Assembly (NCBI GenBank): GCA_900548355.1
Contig: URKR01000002.1
Coordinates: 62,001-126,000, forward strand
Reading direction: 5' to 3'
Length of the DNA stretch: 64,000 nt
Origin: an uncultured Oscillospiraceae bacterium
Lineage (GTDB): Bacteria; Bacillota; Clostridia; Oscillospirales; Ruminococcaceae
A program made the position numbers and the translations under genes. Shown here one piece after another: positions 10,255-17,783 of this stretch. Under the pieces are notes generated by a model. The model did not search any database and was not told where the DNA came from. It was given only the letters and a program-made list of their open reading frames with translations. Within the stretch, counting starts at the first letter, position 1, and each line of letters opens with the position of its first letter.

Positions 10255-11328
10255 ATGCAAAACAACCGGATTGCGCGGGTATTGCAGGCGATGCAGGCGC
10301 AGGGGCTGACCCAGATGATCGTCAGCGACCCGCAAAGCATCGACTACCTGACCGGCGTTTCTGTAGAACCGTTCGAGCGGCTCTTTGCGCTCTACCTGCG
10401 CGCCGACGGCCGGCATATCTTTTTCTTGAACAAACTGTTCACGGTGCCCGAAACCCCGATTGAAAAGGTCTGGTTTTCGGATACCGACGACGCGGTCGGG
10501 ATGATCGCATCCCGGGTGGAGGCCGGCGCGCCGCTCGGCATTGACAAAACCTGGCCCGCGCGGTTCCTGCTGCCGCTGATGGAGCGGCTGCCCGGCACGC
10601 CCTGCCGCCTGGCGTCCGACTGCGTCGACGGCGTGCGCGCCTGCAAGGACGCGGCCGAACAGGAACTCATGCGGGAAAACTCCCGCATCAACGATGAAGC
10701 GATGCGCCGCGCCGCCGCCTATATCCGTGAAGGCATGACCGAGCGCGAGGTCGCCGACTACCTGCTCGCCCAGTACCAGGCGCTCGGCTGCGAAGGCCCG
10801 TCCTTCCCGCCGATCGTCTCCTTCGGCGCGAACGCGGCCGACCCGCACCATGCGCCCGACGATACCCGTCTGCAGGCCGGCGACTGCATCGTGCTCGACA
10901 TCGGCGGCAAAAAGGACGGCTACTGCTCCGACATGACCCGTACCTACTTCTGCCGCAGCGTTTCGGACAAGCACGCAGCGATCCACGATCTTGTCCGCCG
11001 CGCCAACGAAGCCGCCGAGGCCCTCATCAAGCCCGGCGTGCCGCTCTGTGAGCTGGACAAAGCCGCCCGCGACCTCATCGCGCAGGCCGGCTACGGCGAA
11101 TACTTCACCCACCGGCTCGGCCACTTCATCGGCCGCGCCGAGCACGAACAGGGCGATGTCAGCAGCGCCAACACAGCCCCCGCCCGGGAGGGGATGATCT
11201 TCTCAATCGAGCCCGGCATCTACCTCCCCGGCGAACTCGGCGTCCGGGTCGAGGACCTCGTCCTCGTCACCGCCACCGGCTGTGAGGTGCTCAACAAGGT
11301 GGACAAGCATTGGCAGACGATTGGCTAA
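10255..11328 (+). CDS. Xaa-Pro dipeptidase/aminopeptidase, M24B family
   Basis: A 357-residue cytoplasmic metallopeptidase that cleaves dipeptides or N-terminal residues before proline. The N-terminal creatinase-like domain (about 1-125) is followed by the pita-bread catalytic domain. All five metal ligands are in place: Asp215 (LDIGG), Asp226 (SDMTRT), His290 (LGHFIG), Glu319 (IEPG) and Glu333 (RVED). Length and order fit PepQ/YqhT-type enzymes. GGGAGG precedes the ATG. It is monocistronic, ending before a bidirectional terminator. A role in using imported peptides is plausible given the neighbouring peptide transporter operon. Confidence 0.93.
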   Translation: MQNNRIARVLQAMQAQGLTQMIVSDPQSIDYLTGVSVEPFERLFALYLRADGRHIFFLNKLFTVPETPIEKVWFSDTDDAVGMIASRVEAGAPLGIDKTWPARFLLPLMERLPGTPCRLASDCVDGVRACKDAAEQELMRENSRINDEAMRRAAAYIREGMTEREVADYLLAQYQALGCEGPSFPPIVSFGANAADPHHAPDDTRLQAGDCIVLDIGGKKDGYCSDMTRTYFCRSVSDKHAAIHDLVRRANEAAEALIKPGVPLCELDKAARDLIAQAGYGEYFTHRLGHFIGRAEHEQGDVSSANTAPAREGMIFSIEPGIYLPGELGVRVEDLVLVTATGCEVLNKVDKHWQTIG

Positions 11329-11492
11329 GGGAATCAGATAGAACCGGATATTAGCGCCTGCAAGCTTACAGAAGCCAGGCTACTGTGACTCTTTTGCGGA
11401 AACCGATGCAGGGGCCGCGCCATACAAAAGAGGCCTTTTCTGGCGGATTCTGGGTTCTCTGCTTGCCTGGCTTTGCAAGTTGGAAAAAAGAA

Positions 11493-11521
11493 AAGAACCG
11501 AAGCGAACTGCTTCGGTTCTT
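11493..11521. terminator. Bidirectional terminator (M24 peptidase and tRNA-Ala)
   Basis: A perfect 12-bp stem (AAGAACCGAAGC and its complement) with a five-base loop, T-rich on both sides. On the minus strand it begins right after the tRNA CCA end. About 160 bases between the peptidase stop and this hairpin show nothing else. Confidence 0.88.
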
Positions 11522-11523
11522 TT

Positions 11524-11599
<76 letters not shown>

Positions 11600-11633
11600 A
11601 TCTGTGCCCAGCCTCTCGTGAGGCTGCTTAGAT

Positions 11634-11662
11634 AGTATACCAACTGAACCGGCATTTGTCAA
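11634..11662 (-). promoter_or_regulatory. Promoter of tRNA-Ala
   Basis: Minus-strand TTGACA (11662-11657), a 17-bp spacer and TGG-extended TATACT (11639-11634), about 35 bases before the tRNA 5' end. Confidence 0.9.
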
Positions 11663-11710
11663 GGACTTTTTTCAAAAAAGAAAGGGGATTGTGAAATGTC
11701 GGGCGGGCGC

Positions 11711-11739
11711 TTGTGCATGGGGAATGGATGTGCTACAAT
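11711..11739 (+). promoter_or_regulatory. Promoter of the O-acetyltransferase
   Basis: TTGTGC at 11711-11716, a 17-bp spacer and TGC-extended TACAAT at 11734-11739. Confidence 0.75.
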
Positions 11740-11775
11740 GGCGCCGTACATCGAAAAAAGAAGGAGGGCATCCCG

Positions 11776-12411
11776 ATGGACGTCCATGAAAAAATGCACA
11801 ACGGCGACCTGTACGGCCCGAGCGAGGCGCTCGTGCAGGAGCAGGCCGCCTGCCTCGAACGCCAGTTCGAGTTCAACCACACCCACCCGACCGATTTCGC
11901 CCGCCGTGAGGCGCTTCTGCGCGAGATGTTCGCCGAGATCGGCCCCGGCTGCTACATCGAGCCGCCGCTGCACGCCAACTGGGCCGGCAAGTTTGTCCAC
12001 CTGGGCCGCAGCGTCTATGTCAATTTCAACCTCACCCTTGTGGACGATACTGCGATCTATATCGGCGATTACACGATGATCGGCCCCAACGTCACGATCG
12101 CGACCGGCACCCATCCGATTCTGCCCGCCTTGCGGGAAAATTTCTATCAGTTCAATATGCCGGTGCGCATCGGCCGTAACTGCTGGCTTGGCGCGGGGGC
12201 GATCATCCTGCCCGGCGTCACGATCGGCGACAACGTCGTCGTCGGGGCCGGCAGCGTCGTCACCCATGACCTGCCCGATAACGTCGTTGCGGTCGGCAAT
12301 CCCTGCCGCGTGCTGCGCCCGGTGGGGGAGCGCGACCGGGAAATCTATTTCCGCGGCCGCCCGATCCCGCCCGAAATCCTCGCCGAAGTCGGCGAAGCGC
12401 CGGCCGAATAA
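11776..12411 (+). CDS. Maltose/galactoside O-acetyltransferase (LacA/Maa family)
   Basis: A 211-residue left-handed beta-helix (hexapeptide repeat) enzyme that acetylates a sugar hydroxyl using acetyl-CoA, probably detoxifying non-metabolised sugars. It has the N-terminal helical cap (about 1-55), repeats such as IGDYTMIGPNVTIATG, the catalytic His113 in TGTHPI and the typical end GNPCRVLRPVGERDR. The start at 11776 is set by AAGGAGG 10 bases upstream. It is a single-gene unit. LacA and Maa cannot be told apart from sequence alone. Confidence 0.92.
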   Translation: MDVHEKMHNGDLYGPSEALVQEQAACLERQFEFNHTHPTDFARREALLREMFAEIGPGCYIEPPLHANWAGKFVHLGRSVYVNFNLTLVDDTAIYIGDYTMIGPNVTIATGTHPILPALRENFYQFNMPVRIGRNCWLGAGAIILPGVTIGDNVVVGAGSVVTHDLPDNVVAVGNPCRVLRPVGERDREIYFRGRPIPPEILAEVGEAPAE

Positions 12412-12481
12412 GCCGAGCCAACCCGAACGGGCTTGCGCCGGAAGCGCCCCGAAAACGTCCCCCAATAAGCAAAGGCAAAAC

Positions 12482-12523
12482 AATCCCCGCCGCCGGCCAT
12501 GCAAAGCCGGTTCGGCGGGGATT
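12482..12523. terminator. GC-rich hairpin, probable bidirectional terminator
   Basis: AATCCCCGCCG (12482-12492) pairs with its complement at 12513-12523, with an inner CCGGC/GCCGG stem. On the minus strand it is followed by TTGTTTTGCC, so it can end the murein-peptide operon; it also follows the acetyltransferase. Confidence 0.6.
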
Positions 12524-12554
12524 TGGTGTTTCGTAATGACGCGCGTCAAAAAAC

Positions 12555-12600
12555 GTAGAGAATGTAGCGGCGCACAGTGTGCGTCATAGCCGCTATCAAC
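12555..12600 (+). repeat. Palindromic intergenic repeat, copy A
   Basis: Contains GTAGCGGCGCACAGTGTGCG, identical to the first 20 bases of the palindrome at 50543-50569, followed by a diverged right arm (GCCGCTATCAAC). Confidence 0.65.
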
Positions 12601-12650
12601 GGGGAAGCAGCGTAAAGATCTGCCACGGACAGTGAACTTTCTTCCTGCCC

Positions 12651-12683
12651 GTGGCGCACGCTGTGCGCCGCTACGATCTCAAC
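12651..12683 (-). repeat. Palindromic intergenic repeat, copy B (inverted)
   Basis: GGCGCAC-GCT-GTGCGCC (12653-12669) followed by GCTACGATCTCAAC, matching the flank of the other copies. Copies A and B face each other across about 50 bases, like a paired REP element. The rest of 12524-12753 holds no gene. Confidence 0.65.
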
Positions 12684-12753
12684 ACATTTTAAGCGGATTG
12701 CTCATGCACAGCCGCGCAGGCCAATCACGGCAGGGGAGAAGCCTTAAATAACC

Positions 12754-13575
12754 CTAAAACAAACTCCCCACCGCCGTCATGCCCTTGTCCAGATCTTCGC
12801 GGTAGTCAGGGTCGGCGGGGTTCAGGCTGTTGATGACGACGCCGTCGCTGCCGTTTTTGGCCGTCGAATGGATGTACTTGCCGTCGCCGAGGTACATCGC
12901 CACATGGCCGGGGAAGAACAGCGGGTCGCCGGGCTGCATCGCCTCGCGCGGGATCTCGTGCAGCGGGAAGCCCTCCTTGATCGAGGCGTCGCGCCAGATC
13001 GTCACCCCGTTGAGCCAGTAGGCCATCGAGACTAGGCCCGAGCAGTCGATGCCCATCGGGGTTTTGCCGCCCCAGCGGTAGTGCGTGCCCAGGTAGAGTT
13101 TGGCCGTCTCGGTCACGGCGCGGCGCAGCGCGGCCTCCTCGGCATAGCGCGGGGTGTCGCAGTGCGGCTGCAAAAAGCTCTGCTTGGTGTAGCCCTGGCG
13201 GCCGTCGGCCAGCGTGACCTGCACCCAGCCCGATTCATCCGGCTTGCCGTTCGCGATGACCTGCGCGCCGCGCGGCAGTGTGTCAAGCGCATAGCAGCAG
13301 ACCGAGGGCCCGGCCAGCACATCGCAGAAACCTTTGATGACCTCCTGCTTGGCGGCGTCGGCCCAGCGGGCGGCATACTCTTCACCAAAGAGCAGGTGTT
13401 CGCAGCTCACATACCCTTCATAGCGGTAGGGGGTGCGCACGCGGTACCAGCCGCCGGGCAGCGTTTCCTCCAGCACTTCCAGCACCATGCCGTGCAGCGC
13501 CTCGTCGGCGCGCTCGCACTGGTCGTTCGGCTGGGACATCAGCGGGCAGATGGCAGAAACAACAACGGCAACCAT
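12754..13575 (-). CDS. ykfC: NlpC/P60 gamma-D-glutamyl-L-diamino acid endopeptidase (YkfC-like)
   Basis: A 273-residue cysteine peptidase with two SH3b-like domains (about 25-65 and 80-137) and a C-terminal NlpC/P60 domain. The catalytic residues are Cys178 (GIDCSGLVSMAYW), His224 (GHVAMYLG) and His236 (YIHS). The start at 13575 is set by AAGGAGG overlapping the stop of the preceding ATPase gene. No convincing export signal is seen, so it probably acts in the cytoplasm, cutting gamma-D-Glu-mDAP from imported murein tripeptide and handing L-Ala-D-Glu to the epimerase of the same operon. That matches B. subtilis ykfABCD. It is the last gene of the operon. Confidence 0.9.
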   Translation of the reverse strand: MVAVVVSAICPLMSQPNDQCERADEALHGMVLEVLEETLPGGWYRVRTPYRYEGYVSCEHLLFGEEYAARWADAAKQEVIKGFCDVLAGPSVCCYALDTLPRGAQVIANGKPDESGWVQVTLADGRQGYTKQSFLQPHCDTPRYAEEAALRRAVTETAKLYLGTHYRWGGKTPMGIDCSGLVSMAYWLNGVTIWRDASIKEGFPLHEIPREAMQPGDPLFFPGHVAMYLGDGKYIHSTAKNGSDGVVINSLNPADPDYREDLDKGMTAVGSLF

Positions 13576-13586
13576 AGCGATCCTCC

Positions 13587-14525
13587 TTACAGTTTGGCGC
13601 GGTAGGCGTCCAGCTCGCGGCGGCTGCCCCGCACAAAGTGGCCGGGCTCGACCTCCTCCCACAGCGGCGGGTTGCTCTCGCTGTAGTCGTGCTGGGCCGG
13701 GTCGTAGACGAGCAGTTTCTTATTGCGCTCCGATACCGGGTCGGGCAGCGGCACGGCCGAGAGCAACGCCCGGGTATAGGGGTGGAGCGGATGGGCGAAG
13801 AGCTGGTCGGCCGCAGCCAGTTCCTGCAGTTCACCCTTGTAGATGACCGCGATCCGGTCGCAGATGAACCGCATCACGCTCAGATCATGCGCGATGAAGA
13901 GATAGGTCAGCCCATGCTTTTTCTGCAGCTCGCTCATCAGGTTGAGCACCTGGGCGCGGATCGAGACGTCGAGGGCCGAGATCGGCTCATCGGCGATGAT
14001 GAAAGCCGGGTTCAGGATCAGCGCCCGCGCAATGCCGATGCGCTGCCGCTGCCCGCCCGAAAACTCATGCGGGAAGCGGTTCGCAAACTCCGGCAGCAGG
14101 CCGACGGCCTCAAGCGCCTTGGCTACCTTCTCCTCCCGTTCTTTCTTCGAAAGCTTGACCCCCTGGGCGTACAGCCCTTCCGAGACGATGTAATCGACCT
14201 TGGCGCGCTCGTTCAGCGAGGCCATCGGGTCCTGGAAGATCATCTGCATCTTGCGGATGACCTCGCGGTCAAGCTCATGCGGGATCTTGCCGCTGATCTT
14301 TTTGCCCTCAAACCACACCTCACCCGAAGTGACCGGATTGATGCGGATGATTGCGCGGCCGATTGTCGTTTTGCCCGAGCCGGATTCACCGACAAGGCCA
14401 AAGGTCTCGCCCTTGTGAATCTGGAACGAGACGTCCTTCACGGCATGGAACGGATGGCGTTTTGGGCCGAAATCGACGCAGAGGTTCTTGACATCGACCA
14501 ATACTTCTTTCTCACAGACCGACAC
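13587..14525 (-). CDS. dppF: Peptide ABC transporter ATPase (DppF/OppF type)
   Basis: A 312-residue ATPase energising import through the two permeases upstream in the operon. Walker A GESGSGKTTIGRA lies near residue 41, signature SGGQRQRIGIARA near 158, and the Walker B region ADEPIS near 183. The C-terminal oligopeptide/dipeptide extension (HPLHPYTRALLSAVPLPDP) is present. It overlaps the preceding ATPase gene by 14 bases and its stop codon lies inside the Shine-Dalgarno of the following ykfC, showing tight translational coupling. Confidence 0.95.
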   Translation of the reverse strand: MSVCEKEVLVDVKNLCVDFGPKRHPFHAVKDVSFQIHKGETFGLVGESGSGKTTIGRAIIRINPVTSGEVWFEGKKISGKIPHELDREVIRKMQMIFQDPMASLNERAKVDYIVSEGLYAQGVKLSKKEREEKVAKALEAVGLLPEFANRFPHEFSGGQRQRIGIARALILNPAFIIADEPISALDVSIRAQVLNLMSELQKKHGLTYLFIAHDLSVMRFICDRIAVIYKGELQELAAADQLFAHPLHPYTRALLSAVPLPDPVSERNKKLLVYDPAQHDYSESNPPLWEEVEPGHFVRGSRRELDAYRAKL

Positions 14526-15561
14526 GCAGCCGCACCCCCATTTCTTTCAAGTGTTTGATGTGTTCGGGCGGGTCAACCTTGGCCGACCGCGGGTCAAGCA
14601 GCCAGGTGCGGGCCTTGTGGGTGGGACTCACATCAAAGTAGGGCGGCCGCTCGACAAAATCGATCTTGAGCGCATGCGGATTGCGCGGCGCAAACGCGTC
14701 GCCCCGTACTTCATGGAAAAGGTTCGGCGGGGTGCCGGCGATCGAATAGAGCGGTTCACCCTTGACCCCGAGCTGCGGCAGGGAAGAGAGCAGCGCCCAG
14801 GTATAGGGGTGGCGCGCATCGTAAAAGACTTCCTCGCAGCCGCCGATCTCGACAATGTCGCCGGCGTACATGACCGCGACCCGGTCGGCCACATTCGCCA
14901 CGACGCCGAGGTCGTGGGTGATGTAGATGGTGGTCAGGTCGTATTTCTTCTGCAAATCGCGGATCAGGTGCAAAATCTGCGCCTGGATCGTCACGTCGAG
15001 CGCGGTTGTCGGCTCGTCGCAGATCAGAACCTTCGGCCGGCAGGCCACCGCAATCGCGATAACCACCCGCTGCCGCATCCCGCCCGAAAACTCGTGCGGG
15101 TACTGCTTGTACCGCTTGGCCGGCTCGTCAATGCCGACGTCGGCCAAAATCTCGAGCACGGCCTTCTTGGCGGCCTCGCCCTTCAGGCCCTGGTGCAGCA
15201 CGACGGCTTCCTCAATCTGCCTGCCGATCGTCTGCAGCGGGTTCAGCGAGGTCATCGGGTCCTGCATGACCATCGCGATCTCCCGCCCGCGGATCGAAAG
15301 CCACTCTTTTTCGGTCGTGAATTTGGTCAGATCCTGGCCGTTATACAGAATCGACCCGCCGTCGATGTAGCCGTTCGCATCGAGCAGCCCCATAAAGGTT
15401 TTGGTGAACACGCTCTTGCCCGAGCCGGATTCCCCCACGATGGCCAAACTTTCGCCCTGGTACAGATCGAGCGAGATGCCGCGGATCGCGTGCAGGGTCT
15501 GACCGCGCAGCGTAAACTTCACGTCCAGGTCATGGACGGAGAGGATGATGTTGCGATCCAT
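14512..15561 (-). CDS. dppD: Peptide ABC transporter ATPase (DppD/OppD type)
   Basis: A 349-residue partner ATPase with Walker A GESGSGKSVFTKT, signature SGGMRQRVVIAIA, Walker B VLICDEPTTALD and the C-terminal peptide-transporter tail (HPYTWALLSSLPQLG). It forms a heterodimer with the following ATPase on the DppB/DppC permeases. It starts 12 bases after the dppC stop and overlaps dppF by 14 bases. The C-terminal Fe-S cysteine cluster of some OppD proteins is not obvious. Confidence 0.95.
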   Translation of the reverse strand: MDRNIILSVHDLDVKFTLRGQTLHAIRGISLDLYQGESLAIVGESGSGKSVFTKTFMGLLDANGYIDGGSILYNGQDLTKFTTEKEWLSIRGREIAMVMQDPMTSLNPLQTIGRQIEEAVVLHQGLKGEAAKKAVLEILADVGIDEPAKRYKQYPHEFSGGMRQRVVIAIAVACRPKVLICDEPTTALDVTIQAQILHLIRDLQKKYDLTTIYITHDLGVVANVADRVAVMYAGDIVEIGGCEEVFYDARHPYTWALLSSLPQLGVKGEPLYSIAGTPPNLFHEVRGDAFAPRNPHALKIDFVERPPYFDVSPTHKARTWLLDPRSAKVDPPEHIKHLKEMGVRLRVGL

Positions 15562-15573
15562 CGTATGACCTCC

Positions 15574-16566
15574 TTACTTGACGTGGTTCTTGGGGTCGGC
15601 CGCATCCGCAAAGGAGTTGCCGACGATGTAGAAGGATACCGTGACGATCGAGAGGATCAGCACCGGCAAAAACAGCTGGTAGTTCAGGCTCGGCTCATTG
15701 ATGACGACCTGCCCGGCCTTGATGAGGTTGCCGAGCGTCGGCACTTCCAGCGGCACGCCGAGACCGATGTAGGTGATAAAGACCTCGTTGCCGATCGCGG
15801 CGGGGATGGCCAGCGCCATTCGCAGCGTCAGGATGCTGACAAGGTAGGGCAGCAGGTTTTTGACCATGATCCGCCAGGTCGAGGTGCCCAGGCACCGGGA
15901 AGCGAGGTTATAATCCCGGTCGCGGATAATCAGCACCTGGTTGCGCACAAGCCGGGCGGTCTGCAGCCAGGAAGTCAGGCACATCGCAAAGATCATCGTG
16001 CTGACGCCGGGGCGCAGGATGTAGGAGATGATGATGACGACGAGCGTCTGGGGGACGTTGTCAAAGATGTTGTAGATTTCGGTGAACAGGAAGTCGAGCT
16101 TGCGCACATACCCCCACAATACCCCCATCACAACGCCGAGCCCGGCCTCGACGCAGGCGACGGCAAAGCCGATCAGCAGCGAGGTGCGGGTGCCCGACCA
16201 GATCTGGCTCCACAGATCCTGGCCGATCGAGTTGGTGCCGAACCAGTACTGCGAGGACGGCGGCAGGTTTGTATCCCCGCGGTAGATGGTGTTGACCTCC
16301 GGCGCGTAGGGCAGCAGCGGCTCGATGAAGGTGAAGGCCAGCACCGCGACGAGCAGCGCCAGGAAGAACACCGCCACCGGGTTGCGCAGGAAGGCCCGCA
16401 CCGTCGAACCCCAGTAGGAGTAGTTGGTAAAATTGCCGCGCTCGGCCGCCGAAGGATCGTACTCGGCCGGCTCAAAGTATTCCTCAGGCTTGTAATCGCG
16501 GGAGATCGAGGATTCCAGCGCGTCGCCCAGCGCCGCGGTTTTGCGGTCTTTGATCGAAAAGGACAT
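15574..16566 (-). CDS. dppC: Peptide ABC transporter permease (DppC/OppC type)
   Basis: A 330-residue inner-membrane permease with a long cytoplasmic N-terminal extension (about 1-65), an N-terminal OppC-type segment and six predicted helices. The EAA loop that contacts the ATPase is seen as CLGTSTWRIMVKNLLPYLV near residue 220. Its ATG overlaps the stop of dppB by one base (TGATG), a classic coupled junction. Confidence 0.95.
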   Translation of the reverse strand: MSFSIKDRKTAALGDALESSISRDYKPEEYFEPAEYDPSAAERGNFTNYSYWGSTVRAFLRNPVAVFFLALLVAVLAFTFIEPLLPYAPEVNTIYRGDTNLPPSSQYWFGTNSIGQDLWSQIWSGTRTSLLIGFAVACVEAGLGVVMGVLWGYVRKLDFLFTEIYNIFDNVPQTLVVIIISYILRPGVSTMIFAMCLTSWLQTARLVRNQVLIIRDRDYNLASRCLGTSTWRIMVKNLLPYLVSILTLRMALAIPAAIGNEVFITYIGLGVPLEVPTLGNLIKAGQVVINEPSLNYQLFLPVLILSIVTVSFYIVGNSFADAADPKNHVK

Positions 16567-17516
16567 CAGCGGCCACCTTCTTTCTTGCCAAGGGTAATGC
16601 GCGGGTCAAGCAGCGCCATGAGCAAATCGCCCACCAGCATCCCGAGGATGCTGATCGCGGCGTAGAACAGCACCAGCGCCTGCACGACGGTGTTGTCCTG
16701 CCGCTGGATGACGGTGACCAGCAGCCCGCCCATGCCGGGGATCGAGTAAAGGCTTTCGACATACAGCGAGCCCATCAGGGTCAGAATGACCGAGGTTGGG
16801 ATGAACTGCACCAGCGGCACAAACGCATTGCGGAAGATGTGCCGGCGGGAGATCACCCCGGCGGGCACGCCCTTGGCGCGGGCCAGGCGGACATAGTCCT
16901 TGTTCGATTCATCCACCATGTACCGGCGCAGCCACATCGCATAGTAGGCAATATTGCCCAGCGAGAGCGAGAGCACCGGCAGAATCAGGGTGTAGGGCCT
17001 GTCCAGGTCGGCGCGCAGCGGCATATTCAAAGCGCTGGTGCCGAAAAACTGGATGACCAGATAGTACACCGCCGCCGGGATTGCCTGCACCAGCACGATG
17101 AAGGCGGTGCCGAGCTTATCGCCAATCTTGTATTTGGTGCGGGTGCTGCGCGCCATCAGGATGCCGAGCGGCAGCCCGACAGCCAGCGCGATGACCAGCG
17201 AGACCATCCCGATCGTCATCGAGATCGGCACTTTTTCCGCAATGATTTTAACGACCTCCACGTTGCGGCGGTATTTGTTCGAAACGCCGAGGTCCCCGTG
17301 TAAAAGATCCCCGTAGAAGTTCAGCAGCTGCAGCGGCAGCGGCAGGTTCAGGCCGAGCTCGGCAAGGCCGACATCAATCTGGGTCTGGGTCATTTTTTCG
17401 TAGTTCTGGAAATAGCCTTCGATCGGCATCAACCGCAGAAGCGAAAAAACAATCGTGATGATGACAAACAGGGTCAGCAGCGAGCGCAGCAGGCGTTTGA
17501 GGATGTATTTCGCCAT
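16566..17516 (-). CDS. dppB: Peptide ABC transporter permease (DppB/OppB type)
   Basis: A 316-residue permease starting MAKYILKRLLRSLLTLFVIITIVF, the usual DppB/OppB first helix, with a periplasmic-side loop and then five helices. The ATPase-contact loop is seen as VRLARAKGVPAGVISRRHIFRNA. The start at 17516 has AAGGAGG upstream; an 85-codon in-frame extension on the 5' side is not used in this family. A 267-base gap with a hairpin separates it from the binding-protein gene, probably allowing more binding protein than permease. Confidence 0.95.
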   Translation of the reverse strand: MAKYILKRLLRSLLTLFVIITIVFSLLRLMPIEGYFQNYEKMTQTQIDVGLAELGLNLPLPLQLLNFYGDLLHGDLGVSNKYRRNVEVVKIIAEKVPISMTIGMVSLVIALAVGLPLGILMARSTRTKYKIGDKLGTAFIVLVQAIPAAVYYLVIQFFGTSALNMPLRADLDRPYTLILPVLSLSLGNIAYYAMWLRRYMVDESNKDYVRLARAKGVPAGVISRRHIFRNAFVPLVQFIPTSVILTLMGSLYVESLYSIPGMGGLLVTVIQRQDNTVVQALVLFYAAISILGMLVGDLLMALLDPRITLGKKEGGR

Positions 17517-17698
17517 AGGGCTTTGAACCTCCTTGACAGCGCGCGCCAACCTGACGCAGCGCCGGATATACGGCCGGCTTGCCGGCTGTTTTTTGCAAAA
17601 CGGATACATCCGCCCCTCGCCGGCCAGGCTGCGGCGGCGGGGGGCAGATGTATGCGTTCCGCAAATGGGGCGCAAACCGCCCCGCGGAACACAATACA

Positions 17699-17732
17699 CC
17701 GGGCAAGGCCGCCTTCCGATGGCCTTGCCCGG
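17699..17732 (-). terminator. Hairpin between binding-protein and permease genes
   Basis: A perfect 12-bp stem (17699-17710 with 17721-17732), without a T run on the minus strand. More likely an mRNA 3'-end stabiliser or partial terminator that lowers permease expression relative to the binding protein. The rest of 17517-17783 shows no gene. Confidence 0.5.
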
Positions 17733-17783
17733 AATCGCTCTAAAATAAATGGTATGGATGTTGTGCGCCAAGGCGCCTGGGGC

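Noticed and set aside
12600..12760. Small ORFs across the palindromic repeats
   Set aside because: No ribosome sites; the sequence is explained by inverted repeats.
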